In this document: positions 7,483-14,519 of the stretch, one piece after another
How the letters are laid out: every line of letters begins with the position of its first letter
Numbering within the stretch: the first letter of the stretch is position 1
DNA from: DASUPK01 sp036276255
GTDB taxonomy: Bacteria; Actinomycetota; Thermoleophilia; Solirubrobacterales; 70-9
Assembly: GCA_036276255.1 (NCBI GenBank)
Contig: DASUPK010000014.1
Span: 1 to 15,929 of the forward strand
Length of the DNA: 15,929 nt
Direction: 5' to 3'
Made by a program: the position numbers and the translations under genes
Notes under the pieces: model-generated
The model's input: only the letters and a program-made list of their open reading frames with translations
What the model was told of the DNA's origin: nothing
Databases searched by the model: none

Positions 7483-7564
7483 GCGCGGGTGGGCCAAGGC
7501 CCCAAACCGCCGTCGCATTTTCGTGAAAGCACCCAAGGTCGGGCCCGCGAGGCGGACATACCTT

Positions 7565-7589
7565 GCGATCGGGCCGATCCGGCCCTCGC
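7565..7589 (+). promoter_or_regulatory. Hairpin just upstream of DUF3556-like start
   Basis: GGGCCG-atc-CGGCCC (7571-7585) flanked by GCGA (7565-7568) and TCGC (7586-7589) gives a 10-bp stem with a 2-base bulge. It ends 8 bases before the GGAGG ribosome site, so it could limit or stage translation, or end the upstream transcript. It has no T-tract. Confidence 0.35.
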
Positions 7590-7597
7590 GACCAAAC

Positions 7598-7602
7598 GGA
7601 GG
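7598..7602 (+). promoter_or_regulatory. Ribosome binding site deciding the DUF3556-like start
   Basis: GGAGG lies 8 bases before the ATG at 7611 and only 2 before the ATG at 7605. The spacing favours 7611 and rejects the longer frame from 7563. Confidence 0.75.
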
Positions 7603-7610
7603 AGATGACG

Positions 7611-9386
7611 ATGGGCTTGACCACAGGCAACTTCCCGCCGGTCCAGCCGGCCGAGTTCATGCAGCAGCCGTATCGCGAGCGCACCAAGGTGCTTGCGCGT
7701 CACTGGGTCGACCATGGCTTCGGCGCGCCGAAGATCACCGGCTTGATCTACGTCTTCAAGCTGCTCTTCTTCTACGCGCTGGGCGGCGTGCTGGTCGCGA
7801 CGCTCACATCCGGCCTCGATCCCCTCGATCCGGCGGCCTGGTGGAAGGACCCGATCGTCTACCAGAAGCTGGTGCTCTGGACGGTGCTGCTCGAGTGCCT
7901 CGGCGTCGCCGGCTCATGGGGGCCGCTGGCCGGGCACTTCAAGCCGTTCACCGCCGGCTGGCGCCATTACGCGCGGCCCGGGACGGTCCGTCTGCCTCCG
8001 TGGCCGGACAGGGTGCCGTTCACGCACGGCGACGAGCGCACGGCGGTCGACGTGGCGCTCTACCTCGGCGTGCTCGTCAGCCTCGTCGTGGCGCTCGTCG
8101 CGCCGTCCGCCGGCGACGGCCTCATCGCCACCGGCGCGATCGTCCCGATCATTGTCTTTCTGGTGGCGCTCGGCCTGCGCGACAAGGTGTTCTTCCTCGC
8201 CGCGCGCGGCGAGCAGTACCTGCCGGCGCTGATCTTCTTCGCCTTCTATCCGTTCGTCGACATGATCGTCGCGGCGAAGCTGCTGATCGTGATCGTCTGG
8301 TGCGGCGCGGCGTTCTCGAAGCTCGGCCGCCACTTCGCCAACGTGATCCCGCCGATGGTCAGCAACACGCCGTGGCTCTTCGTGAAGCGGATCAAGCGGC
8401 TGCACTACCGCAAGTTCCCCGAGGATCTGCGCCCATCGGAGCGAGCGGTCGGCCTTGCCCACGTCGGCGGCACGCTCGTGGAGTTCGTGACGCCACTGGT
8501 CCTGCTTTTTTCGCACAACCACACGCTGACCCTGGCGGCCGTCGTGGTGATGCTGGGCTTCCACACCTTCATCATCTCGACGTTCCCGCTGGCGGTCCCG
8601 CTGGAATGGAACGCGCTGTTCATGTACATCGCGGCTTTCCTGTTCCTCGGCTATCCGAACGAGGCCGGGTACGGCCTGGCGAACATGGATCCGGCGCTGC
8701 TGGTGCTGACCGTCGTGGGGCTGCTGTTCTTCCCGGTGCTCGGCAACCTGCGTCCCGACCTCGTGTCGTTCCTGCCCTCGATGCGCCAGTACGCGGGGAA
8801 CTGGGCGACAGGGATGTGGGCGCTGGCCCCCGGCGCCGAGGAGAAGCTCAACACACACATCGTCAAGGCGGCGCAGATGCAGAAGGACCAGCTCGCCGAA
8901 ACGTATGGCGAGCGCCAGGCGGAGGTGATCATGCAGCAGATCCTCGGCTGGCGCGCGCTGCACAGCCAGGGCCGGGGACTGAACTCGGTGATGATCAACC
9001 AGCTCGGAGTGGACATCGACACCTACACGCTGCGCGAGGGCGAGTTCACCTGCAACGCGATCGTCGGCTTCAACTTCGGCGACGGCCACCTGCACGACCG
9101 ACGGATGATCGAGGCCGTTCAGAAGCGCTGCCGGTTCGCGCCCGGTGAGCTGATCGTCGTGTGGGCGGAGTCCGAGGCGCTGGGTTCCGGGCGTCAGAAC
9201 TATCTGGTCATCGATGCTGCGATCGGCATCGTCGAGCGCGGCAACTGGGCGGTCAAGGACGCGGTGAGCGAGCAGCCGTGGCTGCCGAATGGCCCGATCC
9301 AGACGTTGGTCACCTACCGCAAGCCCGGGTACGAGCGGGTCAGTCACGCGCCCGAGATCGCGGAGAAGGTCCTGGTGGCGGCATGA
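7611..9386 (+). CDS. DUF3556-like polytopic membrane protein
   Basis: A 591-residue protein resembling DUF3556 (mycobacterial/actinobacterial transmembrane family of unknown function). The signature stretches are RTKVLARHWVDHGFGAPKI (24-42), WWKDPIVYQKLVLWTVLLE (77-95) and RPGTVRLPPWPDRVPFTHG (122-140). About eight hydrophobic segments are seen, near 43-66, 87-107, 147-166, 171-189, 204-235, 280-301, 305-329 and 335-348, with another at 361-380. Residues from about 400 to the end are soluble and include NFGDGHLHDRRMIEAVQKRC. I do not assign a function. The last base of its final codon region overlaps the next gene as ATGA, so it is translationally coupled to an FAD oxidoreductase and may act on the same lipid or isoprenoid-like substrate at the membrane. 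Confidence 0.85.
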   Translation: MGLTTGNFPPVQPAEFMQQPYRERTKVLARHWVDHGFGAPKITGLIYVFKLLFFYALGGVLVATLTSGLDPLDPAAWWKDPIVYQKLVLWTVLLECLGVAGSWGPLAGHFKPFTAGWRHYARPGTVRLPPWPDRVPFTHGDERTAVDVALYLGVLVSLVVALVAPSAGDGLIATGAIVPIIVFLVALGLRDKVFFLAARGEQYLPALIFFAFYPFVDMIVAAKLLIVIVWCGAAFSKLGRHFANVIPPMVSNTPWLFVKRIKRLHYRKFPEDLRPSERAVGLAHVGGTLVEFVTPLVLLFSHNHTLTLAAVVVMLGFHTFIISTFPLAVPLEWNALFMYIAAFLFLGYPNEAGYGLANMDPALLVLTVVGLLFFPVLGNLRPDLVSFLPSMRQYAGNWATGMWALAPGAEEKLNTHIVKAAQMQKDQLAETYGERQAEVIMQQILGWRALHSQGRGLNSVMINQLGVDIDTYTLREGEFTCNAIVGFNFGDGHLHDRRMIEAVQKRCRFAPGELIVVWAESEALGSGRQNYLVIDAAIGIVERGNWAVKDAVSEQPWLPNGPIQTLVTYRKPGYERVSHAPEIAEKVLVAA

Positions 9387-10852
9387 CCAGCGCGATCGTC
9401 GTCGGCAGTGGACCCAACGGGCTCGCCGCCGCCCTCACCCTGGCCGCCGAAGGCATCGACGTGACCGTGCTCGAGGCGGCCGATTCCCTTGGGGGCGGGA
9501 CCCGAAGCAGTGAGCTGACACTGCCTGGCCTGATCCACGACGAGTGCTCGGCGGCGCACCCGCTTGCGCTCGACACGCCGTTCTCGCAGCGCTTCGACCT
9601 CGAGGCGCATGGGCTGACCTGGCGCTGGCCGGAGATTCAATACGCGCACCCGCTGGACGGCGGCGTCGGCGCAGCCGCCTACCGCTCCGTCGAGCAGACG
9701 GCGGCCGGCCTCGGCGAGGACGCAGGCGCCTGGCAGAGACTGTTCGGCTCCCTTGACGAGCGCTTCGGCGACATCACCGCCGATTTCATGCGCCCGATGT
9801 TGCGCGTTCCGGATCACCCGGTGCTGATGGCCCGCTTCGGCCTCTACTCGGCGCTGCCCGCGGCGTTGCTGAAGTCGCGCTTTTCAACGCCAGAGGCGCG
9901 ATCCCTCTGGGCCGGCGTCGCGGCGCACGCGTTCCGGCCGTTTTCTGCACCGATGTCGTCCGCGATCGGCGTCGCGCTCGGAACCGCCGCGCACGCCTAC
10001 GGCTGGCCGATCGCCGAAGGCGGCTCGTCGGCGATCAGCGGCGCGATGATCTCGATGCTCGAGGAGTACGGCGCGAAGTTCGAGACCGGTGTGTACGTCG
10101 AGTCGCTCGAGGAGCTCGACGGCGCCGATGTCGTCATGCTCGACCTCGCGCCGGCGGCCGCCGCACGCATCGCCGGCGATCGCATGCCACGCCGGATCGC
10201 GCGGGCGCTGACGAGATACCGCCACGGACCCGGGGCCTTCAAGGTCGACTTCGCGGTCGATGGCGACGTGCCCTGGACGCACGAGGAGTCTCGCCACGCC
10301 GGCACCGTCCACGTTGGCGGCAGCTACCGCGAGATCGCAGACTCCGAGGCATCCGTCGCCCGTGGCGCGATGCCCGACAACCCGTTCGTGCTCGTCTGCC
10401 AGCAGTACCTGGCTGATCCGACCCGCTCACGTGGGGGCATCCATCCGCTCTACGCCTACGCGCACGTGCCCGCCGGCTTCGCCGGCGACGTCACCGCCCA
10501 GATCGAGGCGCAGATCGAGCGCTTTGCGCCCGGATTCCGCGAGCGGGTGCTCTCCAGACACGTGCGCAGCGTCGCGCAGATGGAGGCTCACAACGTCAAC
10601 TACGTCGGCGGCGACGTGGTCACCGGGTGCAACGACCCGCGGCAGCTCATTTTTCGCCCTCGCGCCGCACTCGATCCGTACACGACGGGCATCCCGGGCA
10701 CCTACCTGTGCTCGGCGGCGACCCCGCCGGGGGCGGGGGCTCACGGAATGTGCGGATACAACGCGGCCAACTCCGCGCTGAGGCGCCTGACGCTCGGCGA
10801 CAACCCGCGTGAGACGGTGCCCTCAGGGCCCGTACCGGTGGGGTCGCGATAG
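9383..10852 (+). CDS. Phytoene dehydrogenase-like FAD-dependent oxidoreductase
   Basis: A 489-residue FAD/NAD(P)-binding oxidoreductase of the phytoene desaturase/amine oxidase superfamily. The N-terminus has the dinucleotide fold VVGSGPNGLAAALTLAAEG (6-24) with Glu31 at the end of strand two (VTVLEAADSLGGGTRS). The C-terminus has the FAD-closing region TYLCSAATPPGAGAHGMCGYNAA, typical of CrtI-like proteins and their relatives outside carotenoid synthesis (PYROXD2-like). The start is the ATG of an ATGA junction with the membrane gene; upstream in-frame sequence belongs to the other frame. It may oxidise a membrane-delivered hydrophobic substrate; a true carotenoid role is doubtful as no crtB or crtE is nearby. 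It ends 27 bases from the convergent Dabb gene. Confidence 0.88.
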   Translation: MTSAIVVGSGPNGLAAALTLAAEGIDVTVLEAADSLGGGTRSSELTLPGLIHDECSAAHPLALDTPFSQRFDLEAHGLTWRWPEIQYAHPLDGGVGAAAYRSVEQTAAGLGEDAGAWQRLFGSLDERFGDITADFMRPMLRVPDHPVLMARFGLYSALPAALLKSRFSTPEARSLWAGVAAHAFRPFSAPMSSAIGVALGTAAHAYGWPIAEGGSSAISGAMISMLEEYGAKFETGVYVESLEELDGADVVMLDLAPAAAARIAGDRMPRRIARALTRYRHGPGAFKVDFAVDGDVPWTHEESRHAGTVHVGGSYREIADSEASVARGAMPDNPFVLVCQQYLADPTRSRGGIHPLYAYAHVPAGFAGDVTAQIEAQIERFAPGFRERVLSRHVRSVAQMEAHNVNYVGGDVVTGCNDPRQLIFRPRAALDPYTTGIPGTYLCSAATPPGAGAHGMCGYNAANSALRRLTLGDNPRETVPSGPVPVGSR

Positions 10853-10859
10853 TTGTCGC

Positions 10860-10891
10860 GGGCCTAGTCGAGACCGGGCCTAGTCGAGACC
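10860..10891. repeat. Perfect tandem duplication of 16 bp
   Basis: GGGCCTAGTCGAGACC occurs twice head to tail (10860-10875, 10876-10891) in the convergent junction. The second copy holds the stop and last codons of the Dabb gene; the first is a non-coding copy of it after the stop. Confidence 0.9.
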
Positions 10892-11233
10892 TCCCCCGAT
10901 TCCCCAGTACCAGGTCGCGATCGTGGGGGCGTGTACGCCTTCCAAGGGGACGGCGAGCTCGATCCGCTCCTCGGTCAGCGGGTCGACGTGGCTCTCCAGG
11001 TACTCGAGGCGCCTCGGATCCTTGAGATAGGCGTTCAGCGCCTCCTCGTCCTGCAGCTGAACGACCGAGGCAAGGCCGAATCCGTGCGCCGGATCCGAGC
11101 GGTCGCGGCCGTAGGTCAGCCGCAACACGCCGGGGATCTCATTCGGCAGATCGCTGCCGGCTTCGAATGCCGCCTCGACCTGCTCGTCGGTTACCCCCGG
11201 CTTCAACTTCAGCAAAGCGATGTGCTGGATCAC
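10880..11233 (-). CDS. Dabb-domain (stress-responsive A/B barrel) protein
   Basis: A 117-residue dimeric alpha-beta barrel protein. It begins MIQHIALLKLKPGVTDEQVE, the standard Dabb opening with conserved His4, and continues with LRLTYGRDRSDPAHGFGLASVVQLQDEEALNAYL in two segments, the second strand-helix unit. The C-terminal extension (about 97-117, with ATWYWGIGGG) goes beyond the usual 95-residue domain. Family members include small stress proteins and olivetolic acid cyclase-like enzymes, so a catalytic role on a polyketide-like or hydroxyacyl substrate is possible but unproven. The GTG at 11233 is chosen from GGAGG at 11243-11247, 9 bases upstream. It is the last gene of the phaC operon, 38 bases after the acyl-CoA dehydrogenase. 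Confidence 0.85.
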   Translation of the reverse strand: MIQHIALLKLKPGVTDEQVEAAFEAGSDLPNEIPGVLRLTYGRDRSDPAHGFGLASVVQLQDEEALNAYLKDPRRLEYLESHVDPLTEERIELAVPLEGVHAPTIATWYWGIGGGLD

Positions 11234-11271
11234 GGTCGAAATCCTCCGTTGGTCGGTTGGTCTGTTGCTAG

Positions 11272-12456
11272 CTATCTGAAGGCGCTGACACCGGTGATAT
11301 CGCGACCCACGATCAGCGCCTGCATCGTCGCAGTGCCCTCGAAGGTGTGGATCGCCTCGATGTCCGCCATATGACGGATCACGTGGTAGTCCTGCAGGAT
11401 CCCGTTGCCGCCGAGCAGGTCGCGTGCCTCGGCGATCACCTCGCGAGCCCGGGTGGTGTTGTTCATCTTCGCGAGCCCGGCGATCGTGTCGTGCAGCTTC
11501 TCCTGCTCGACCAGCCGACCCAGCTGCAGGCAGTAAAGCTGCATCGCGGTGACCTCGGCCAGCATCTTCACGAGCCGCTCCTGGACTATCTGAAAGCTGA
11601 CCAGGGGCTTTCCGAACTGCTTTCGCTGGCGGCAATAGCTGAGCGCGGAGTCGTACGCGGCTATCGCGTGGCCGAGCGCCGCGAAGGCACAGACGCTGCG
11701 GGTGCCGACCAGGATCCGAGCGGTGTCCTCGAAGCTGTTCGCCGCCGGCAGCCGGCTGGCTTCCGAAACCCGCACGTCGCGGAGTTCGATCTGGGCCTGC
11801 CAGACGGCTCGCACCGAGCCCTTGCGTTCGATCTTCTCAGCGTCGTAGCCGGGCGCGCCCCTCTCGACCAGGAAGCCCTTCACCTGGCCATCGTCAGGAT
11901 CGCGAGCCCAGACGACGGCCACGTCGGCGATCGAGCCGTTGCCGATCCAGCGCTTGGATCCGTTGATCACCCAATCGTCGCCGTCGCGGCGGGCGGAGGT
12001 CTCGAGCGCGACGGCATCCGAGCCGTGCTCGGGCTCCGTGAGCGCGAAGGCACCGAGCTTTTCGCAGCGGGCCATCTTCGGCAACCAGCGCTGCTTCTGC
12101 TCCTCGGACCCCAGGCCGGCGATGGAGCGCATCGCCAGGCCGCCCTGCACTCCGCAGAAGACGCCGAGGCTGCCATCGCCGCGATTGAGCTCCATGTGGA
12201 TAAGGCCGGCCGCCAGCGGGCTCATCGGCGGGCAGCCGTAGCCCTCGATCCCGTCGCCGATCAGCCCCAGCTCGCCGAGCCTTCGCGCCAGCCCAATCGG
12301 GAACTCCGCCTTCTCCCAGTAGTCGCCGATCACCGGCAGGACCTCATCCTCGACGAAGCGGCGGGTGCGCTGGAGGTAGTCAAGCTCCTCCTCAGTGAGT
12401 TGGTCGCGGATCAGGAAGTAATCGGTTCCGAGTGCCTTGCCGATGTCGGCGGTCAT
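11272..12456 (-). CDS. Acyl-CoA dehydrogenase (glutaryl-CoA dehydrogenase/ACX4-like)
   Basis: A 394-residue flavoprotein. Residues 139-147 are LTEPEHGSD (FAD/substrate region), RKQFGKPLVSFQIVQE (278-293) is the helix signature, LLGGNGI (347-353) precedes the active site, and HTFEGTATMQALIVGRDITG (370-389) carries the predicted catalytic Glu373. That C-terminus and the VQGGLAMRSI segment (103-112) resemble glutaryl-CoA dehydrogenase and plant ACX4 rather than medium-chain dehydrogenases. It would oxidise an acyl-CoA to the 2-enoyl-CoA, with electrons going to ETF or oxygen. The ATG at 12456 is 10 bases after the phaC stop, with GGACAGGGA upstream, so it is coupled to phaC; longer frames upstream lie inside phaC. 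With a hydratase it could feed hydroxyacyl-CoA to the polymerase or take it away. Confidence 0.9.
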   Translation of the reverse strand: MTADIGKALGTDYFLIRDQLTEEELDYLQRTRRFVEDEVLPVIGDYWEKAEFPIGLARRLGELGLIGDGIEGYGCPPMSPLAAGLIHMELNRGDGSLGVFCGVQGGLAMRSIAGLGSEEQKQRWLPKMARCEKLGAFALTEPEHGSDAVALETSARRDGDDWVINGSKRWIGNGSIADVAVVWARDPDDGQVKGFLVERGAPGYDAEKIERKGSVRAVWQAQIELRDVRVSEASRLPAANSFEDTARILVGTRSVCAFAALGHAIAAYDSALSYCRQRKQFGKPLVSFQIVQERLVKMLAEVTAMQLYCLQLGRLVEQEKLHDTIAGLAKMNNTTRAREVIAEARDLLGGNGILQDYHVIRHMADIEAIHTFEGTATMQALIVGRDITGVSAFR

Positions 12457-12466
12457 TCCCTGTCCG

Positions 12467-14242
12467 TCAGTTCGCGAGCACGTACGTGCCGGGAGCCCTT
12501 CCCTTCGGCCTGAACTCACGGCTGCCGACTCGCTGCGGCGCCTCGCGCATCGGTCCCGAGCGCTCGGCCAACCAGGCGTTCCAGTCCTCCCACCAGCTGC
12601 CGGGGCGCTTCTCGGCCGTCGCGAGCCACGCGTCCGCGTCGCCGTGTTCGCCTTCCTCGGCCACGCGGTAGCTCGCCTTCGGGTTGTCCGTCGGGTTGAC
12701 GATCGCCGCGATGTGTCCACTTGTCGAGAGCACGAAGCGGGTGTCGCCGCCGAGCATTCGCGCCGTGTGCTGGCAGTTCTCCCACGGGGTGATGTGATCG
12801 GAGATCCCAGCGACCACATAGCTGTCGACCGTCACCTGGCCAAGGTCTATCGGCGTCCCGAGCAGCTCGAGCTCACCGGGCTCGACCAGCGGATTGTCGA
12901 GCCCGATCTGGATGAAGTCACGGTGCAGGCCCGCCGCCAGGCGTGTCGTGTCCTGGTTCCAGAAGAGGATGTCGAATGCGGGCGGCCGCCGTCCGAGCAG
13001 GTAGTTGTTGACGACGTAGCCCCAGATCAGGTCGTTGGGGCGCAACCAGGCGAACAATTCGCCGAGGGCGGCCCCGTCGAGGTATCCCTTGCGGGCGGAG
13101 ACCGAGAGTGCCGCGCGTGCGAGGTCGCGGTTGACGAACGCGCTCGGGACCCCCGACTGCTCGTTGTCAAGCACGCAGACACCCAGCGTCAGCCCGGCGA
13201 GCTGGTCCTGCTCGTCGATCGCCGCCAGGTGGCCTGCGGCGCAGGCGCCGGCGATCCCGCCGCCGCAGAAGGCAAGCAGATGCGCCTGCTCGGATTCCCC
13301 GACTGCGCGAGCGACGTCGAGCCCGGTCAGGATCGCCTCTGCGTAGGTGTCGAGATCCCAGCTCCCGTGCTGGGTCTCGGGGTTGCGCCAGGAAATGACG
13401 AACACCTGCTGGCCCTGGCTGAGCAGGTACTCGACCAGGCTGCGGCCGGGCGCCAGGTCGGCGATGTAGAACTTGTTGATCATCGGCGGCACCAGCAGCA
13501 GTGGCACCGAGCGGACCTCGTCGGTCTGCGGTGCGTACTGGATCAGCTCGAAGGCGTCCTCCCGGTGGATCACCGACCCCGGAGTGACAGCGAGGTTGCC
13601 GCCGACCTCGAACTTGGTTGTATCGACCATCGACGGCAGCCGCGGCGCGCTTCGCATGTCGGAGGCGAACTGCTCCGCGCCCCGGACGAAGCTCGCCCCG
13701 CGAGTTGAGACAGCAGCCTTGATCGCTGCCGGGTTGGACCACGGGAAGTTGGCCGGCGAGAGGGCGTCGTGGAGGTTTTCGATCGGGAACCTGACCCGTC
13801 GTTCGGTCTGGAGGTCGAGGTCGGCGTCTCGGATCAGCCCGTCCACCGCCGTCCCGGTTGCCAAGTAGGCCTGCATCAGGCGATGAAACAGCGGATTCTC
13901 GGTCCAGGACGGATCGCCCCACCGGCGGTCCCCGCGCGATGGCTCGATCTCCGCGTCCCCGGCCGCCACCCGGCCGAGCTCACGCGCCAGCCCCGTGACC
14001 CGGCGGGCAACAGCCCGCGGTCGGCGCGCCAGGGAGGACCCGAACCTGAGCGTGGCATCGGCGGCGAAGAAACGCTGACGCGGACTGTAGGTGGCCTCGG
14101 TGAGGAGCACGTCCAGCGGCGCGCTCACATCTCGTTGGTCGGCGCCTTCGCTCTCCCCCGCCTCGGGGGATGCCTTCGTCGCGCTCGCCATCGTCCTGCC
14201 GGCCTCCGATCGTCCGCTGTTGGCGGTGTCCAGGAACGTCAT
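12467..14242 (-). CDS. phaC: Poly(3-hydroxyalkanoate) synthase, class II-like PhaC
   Basis: A 591-residue PHA polymerase. The N-terminal domain has GDRRWGDPSWTENPLFHRLM (104-123) and the NFPWSNP region (165-171). The alpha/beta core has LLLVPPMINKFYIADLAPG (248-266), FVISWRNPE (281-289), the nucleophile box AFCGGG with Cys326, VVAGISDHITPWENC with Asp482 and SGHIAAIVNP with His510. FWNQDTTRLAAGLH (427-440) and the C-terminal GSWWEDWNAWL and APGTYV are also typical. It polymerises (R)-3-hydroxyacyl-CoA at the granule surface; length and a single subunit favour class II-like, so medium-chain monomers, but this is inference. The lipase-like box has Ala324 instead of the usual first Gly. The ATG at 14242 has AGTAGG 8 bases upstream; Met18 is an alternative. 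It lies 18 bases after a membrane micro-ORF. Confidence 0.93.
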   Translation of the reverse strand: MTFLDTANSGRSEAGRTMASATKASPEAGESEGADQRDVSAPLDVLLTEATYSPRQRFFAADATLRFGSSLARRPRAVARRVTGLARELGRVAAGDAEIEPSRGDRRWGDPSWTENPLFHRLMQAYLATGTAVDGLIRDADLDLQTERRVRFPIENLHDALSPANFPWSNPAAIKAAVSTRGASFVRGAEQFASDMRSAPRLPSMVDTTKFEVGGNLAVTPGSVIHREDAFELIQYAPQTDEVRSVPLLLVPPMINKFYIADLAPGRSLVEYLLSQGQQVFVISWRNPETQHGSWDLDTYAEAILTGLDVARAVGESEQAHLLAFCGGGIAGACAAGHLAAIDEQDQLAGLTLGVCVLDNEQSGVPSAFVNRDLARAALSVSARKGYLDGAALGELFAWLRPNDLIWGYVVNNYLLGRRPPAFDILFWNQDTTRLAAGLHRDFIQIGLDNPLVEPGELELLGTPIDLGQVTVDSYVVAGISDHITPWENCQHTARMLGGDTRFVLSTSGHIAAIVNPTDNPKASYRVAEEGEHGDADAWLATAEKRPGSWWEDWNAWLAERSGPMREAPQRVGSREFRPKGRAPGTYVLAN

Positions 14243-14260
14243 GACAAACCTACTCTCTCT

Positions 14261-14371
14261 TTAGCCGTACGGGGCGACGTAGAGGAAGAACCCCACGTTG
14301 CAGATCATGAGCGAGATCAGCATCAAGGCCAATGAGAGCTTCTCGTCCTGCTGCATCTTGGTCGTCTCCAC
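14261..14371 (-). CDS. Single-span membrane micro-ORF upstream of phaC
   Basis: A 36-codon frame on the minus strand that starts at GTG 14371, with GGAGG at 14378-14382 and a 6-base spacer, and ends with TAA at 14261, 18 bases before phaC. The product starts METTKMQQDEK and then has one uninterrupted hydrophobic stretch (residues 12-33, including LMLISLMICNVGFFLYV) ending VAPYG. A charged N-terminus and a 22-residue span predict a small inner-membrane protein, or one inserted in the lipid-like coat of a granule. The ATG at 14356 would give 31 codons. I recognise no family. Position, Shine-Dalgarno and composition all argue for a translated first gene of the phaC operon. Confidence 0.72.
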   Translation of the reverse strand: METTKMQQDEKLSLALMLISLMICNVGFFLYVAPYG

Positions 14372-14467
14372 CTGGAACCTCCGTACGCGTTGTCGTTGAC
14401 TGGGCGGAGAGAGTACGGCCGCGGGGGGGCCATGTCGTTGGGCTCAGGCGAGAAATTCGGCCCGCCG

Positions 14468-14486
14468 GTTGTGTGAGGAACACAAC
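14468..14486. promoter_or_regulatory. Palindromic operator candidate between phaC operon and hydrolase
   Basis: GTTGTGT, 5 bases, ACACAAC: a perfect 7+7 inverted repeat in the 148-base divergent spacer. It lies 34 bases before the GTG at 14520 and 97 bases before the micro-ORF start on the other strand, placed to affect either promoter. A GATACT (14505-14510) downstream could be a -10 box for a nearly leaderless hydrolase mRNA, but no good -35 is seen. The rest of the spacer has a run of 7 G (14423-14429). Confidence 0.55.
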
Positions 14487-14519
14487 TGCCGCCGCGGGAC
14501 GCGGGATACTTATCGGCCC

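Noticed and set aside
7914..9347. 477-codon frame antisense to the DUF3556-like gene
   Set aside because: Highly charged, repetitive composition typical of reverse-frame shadows; the sense frame has membrane segments and a strong ribosome site.
12437..13708. 423-codon plus-strand frame opposite phaC
   Set aside because: No motif; the opposite strand encodes all PHA synthase catalytic regions.
14423..14429. Run of seven G
   Set aside because: A single homopolymer in GC-rich spacer; no G-quadruplex pattern of four runs is seen.
14469..14519. Extended N-terminus of the lipase-like hydrolase from TTG 14469
   Set aside because: The TTG lies within a perfect palindrome, has no Shine-Dalgarno, and adds residues without family character; GTG 14520 is preferred.
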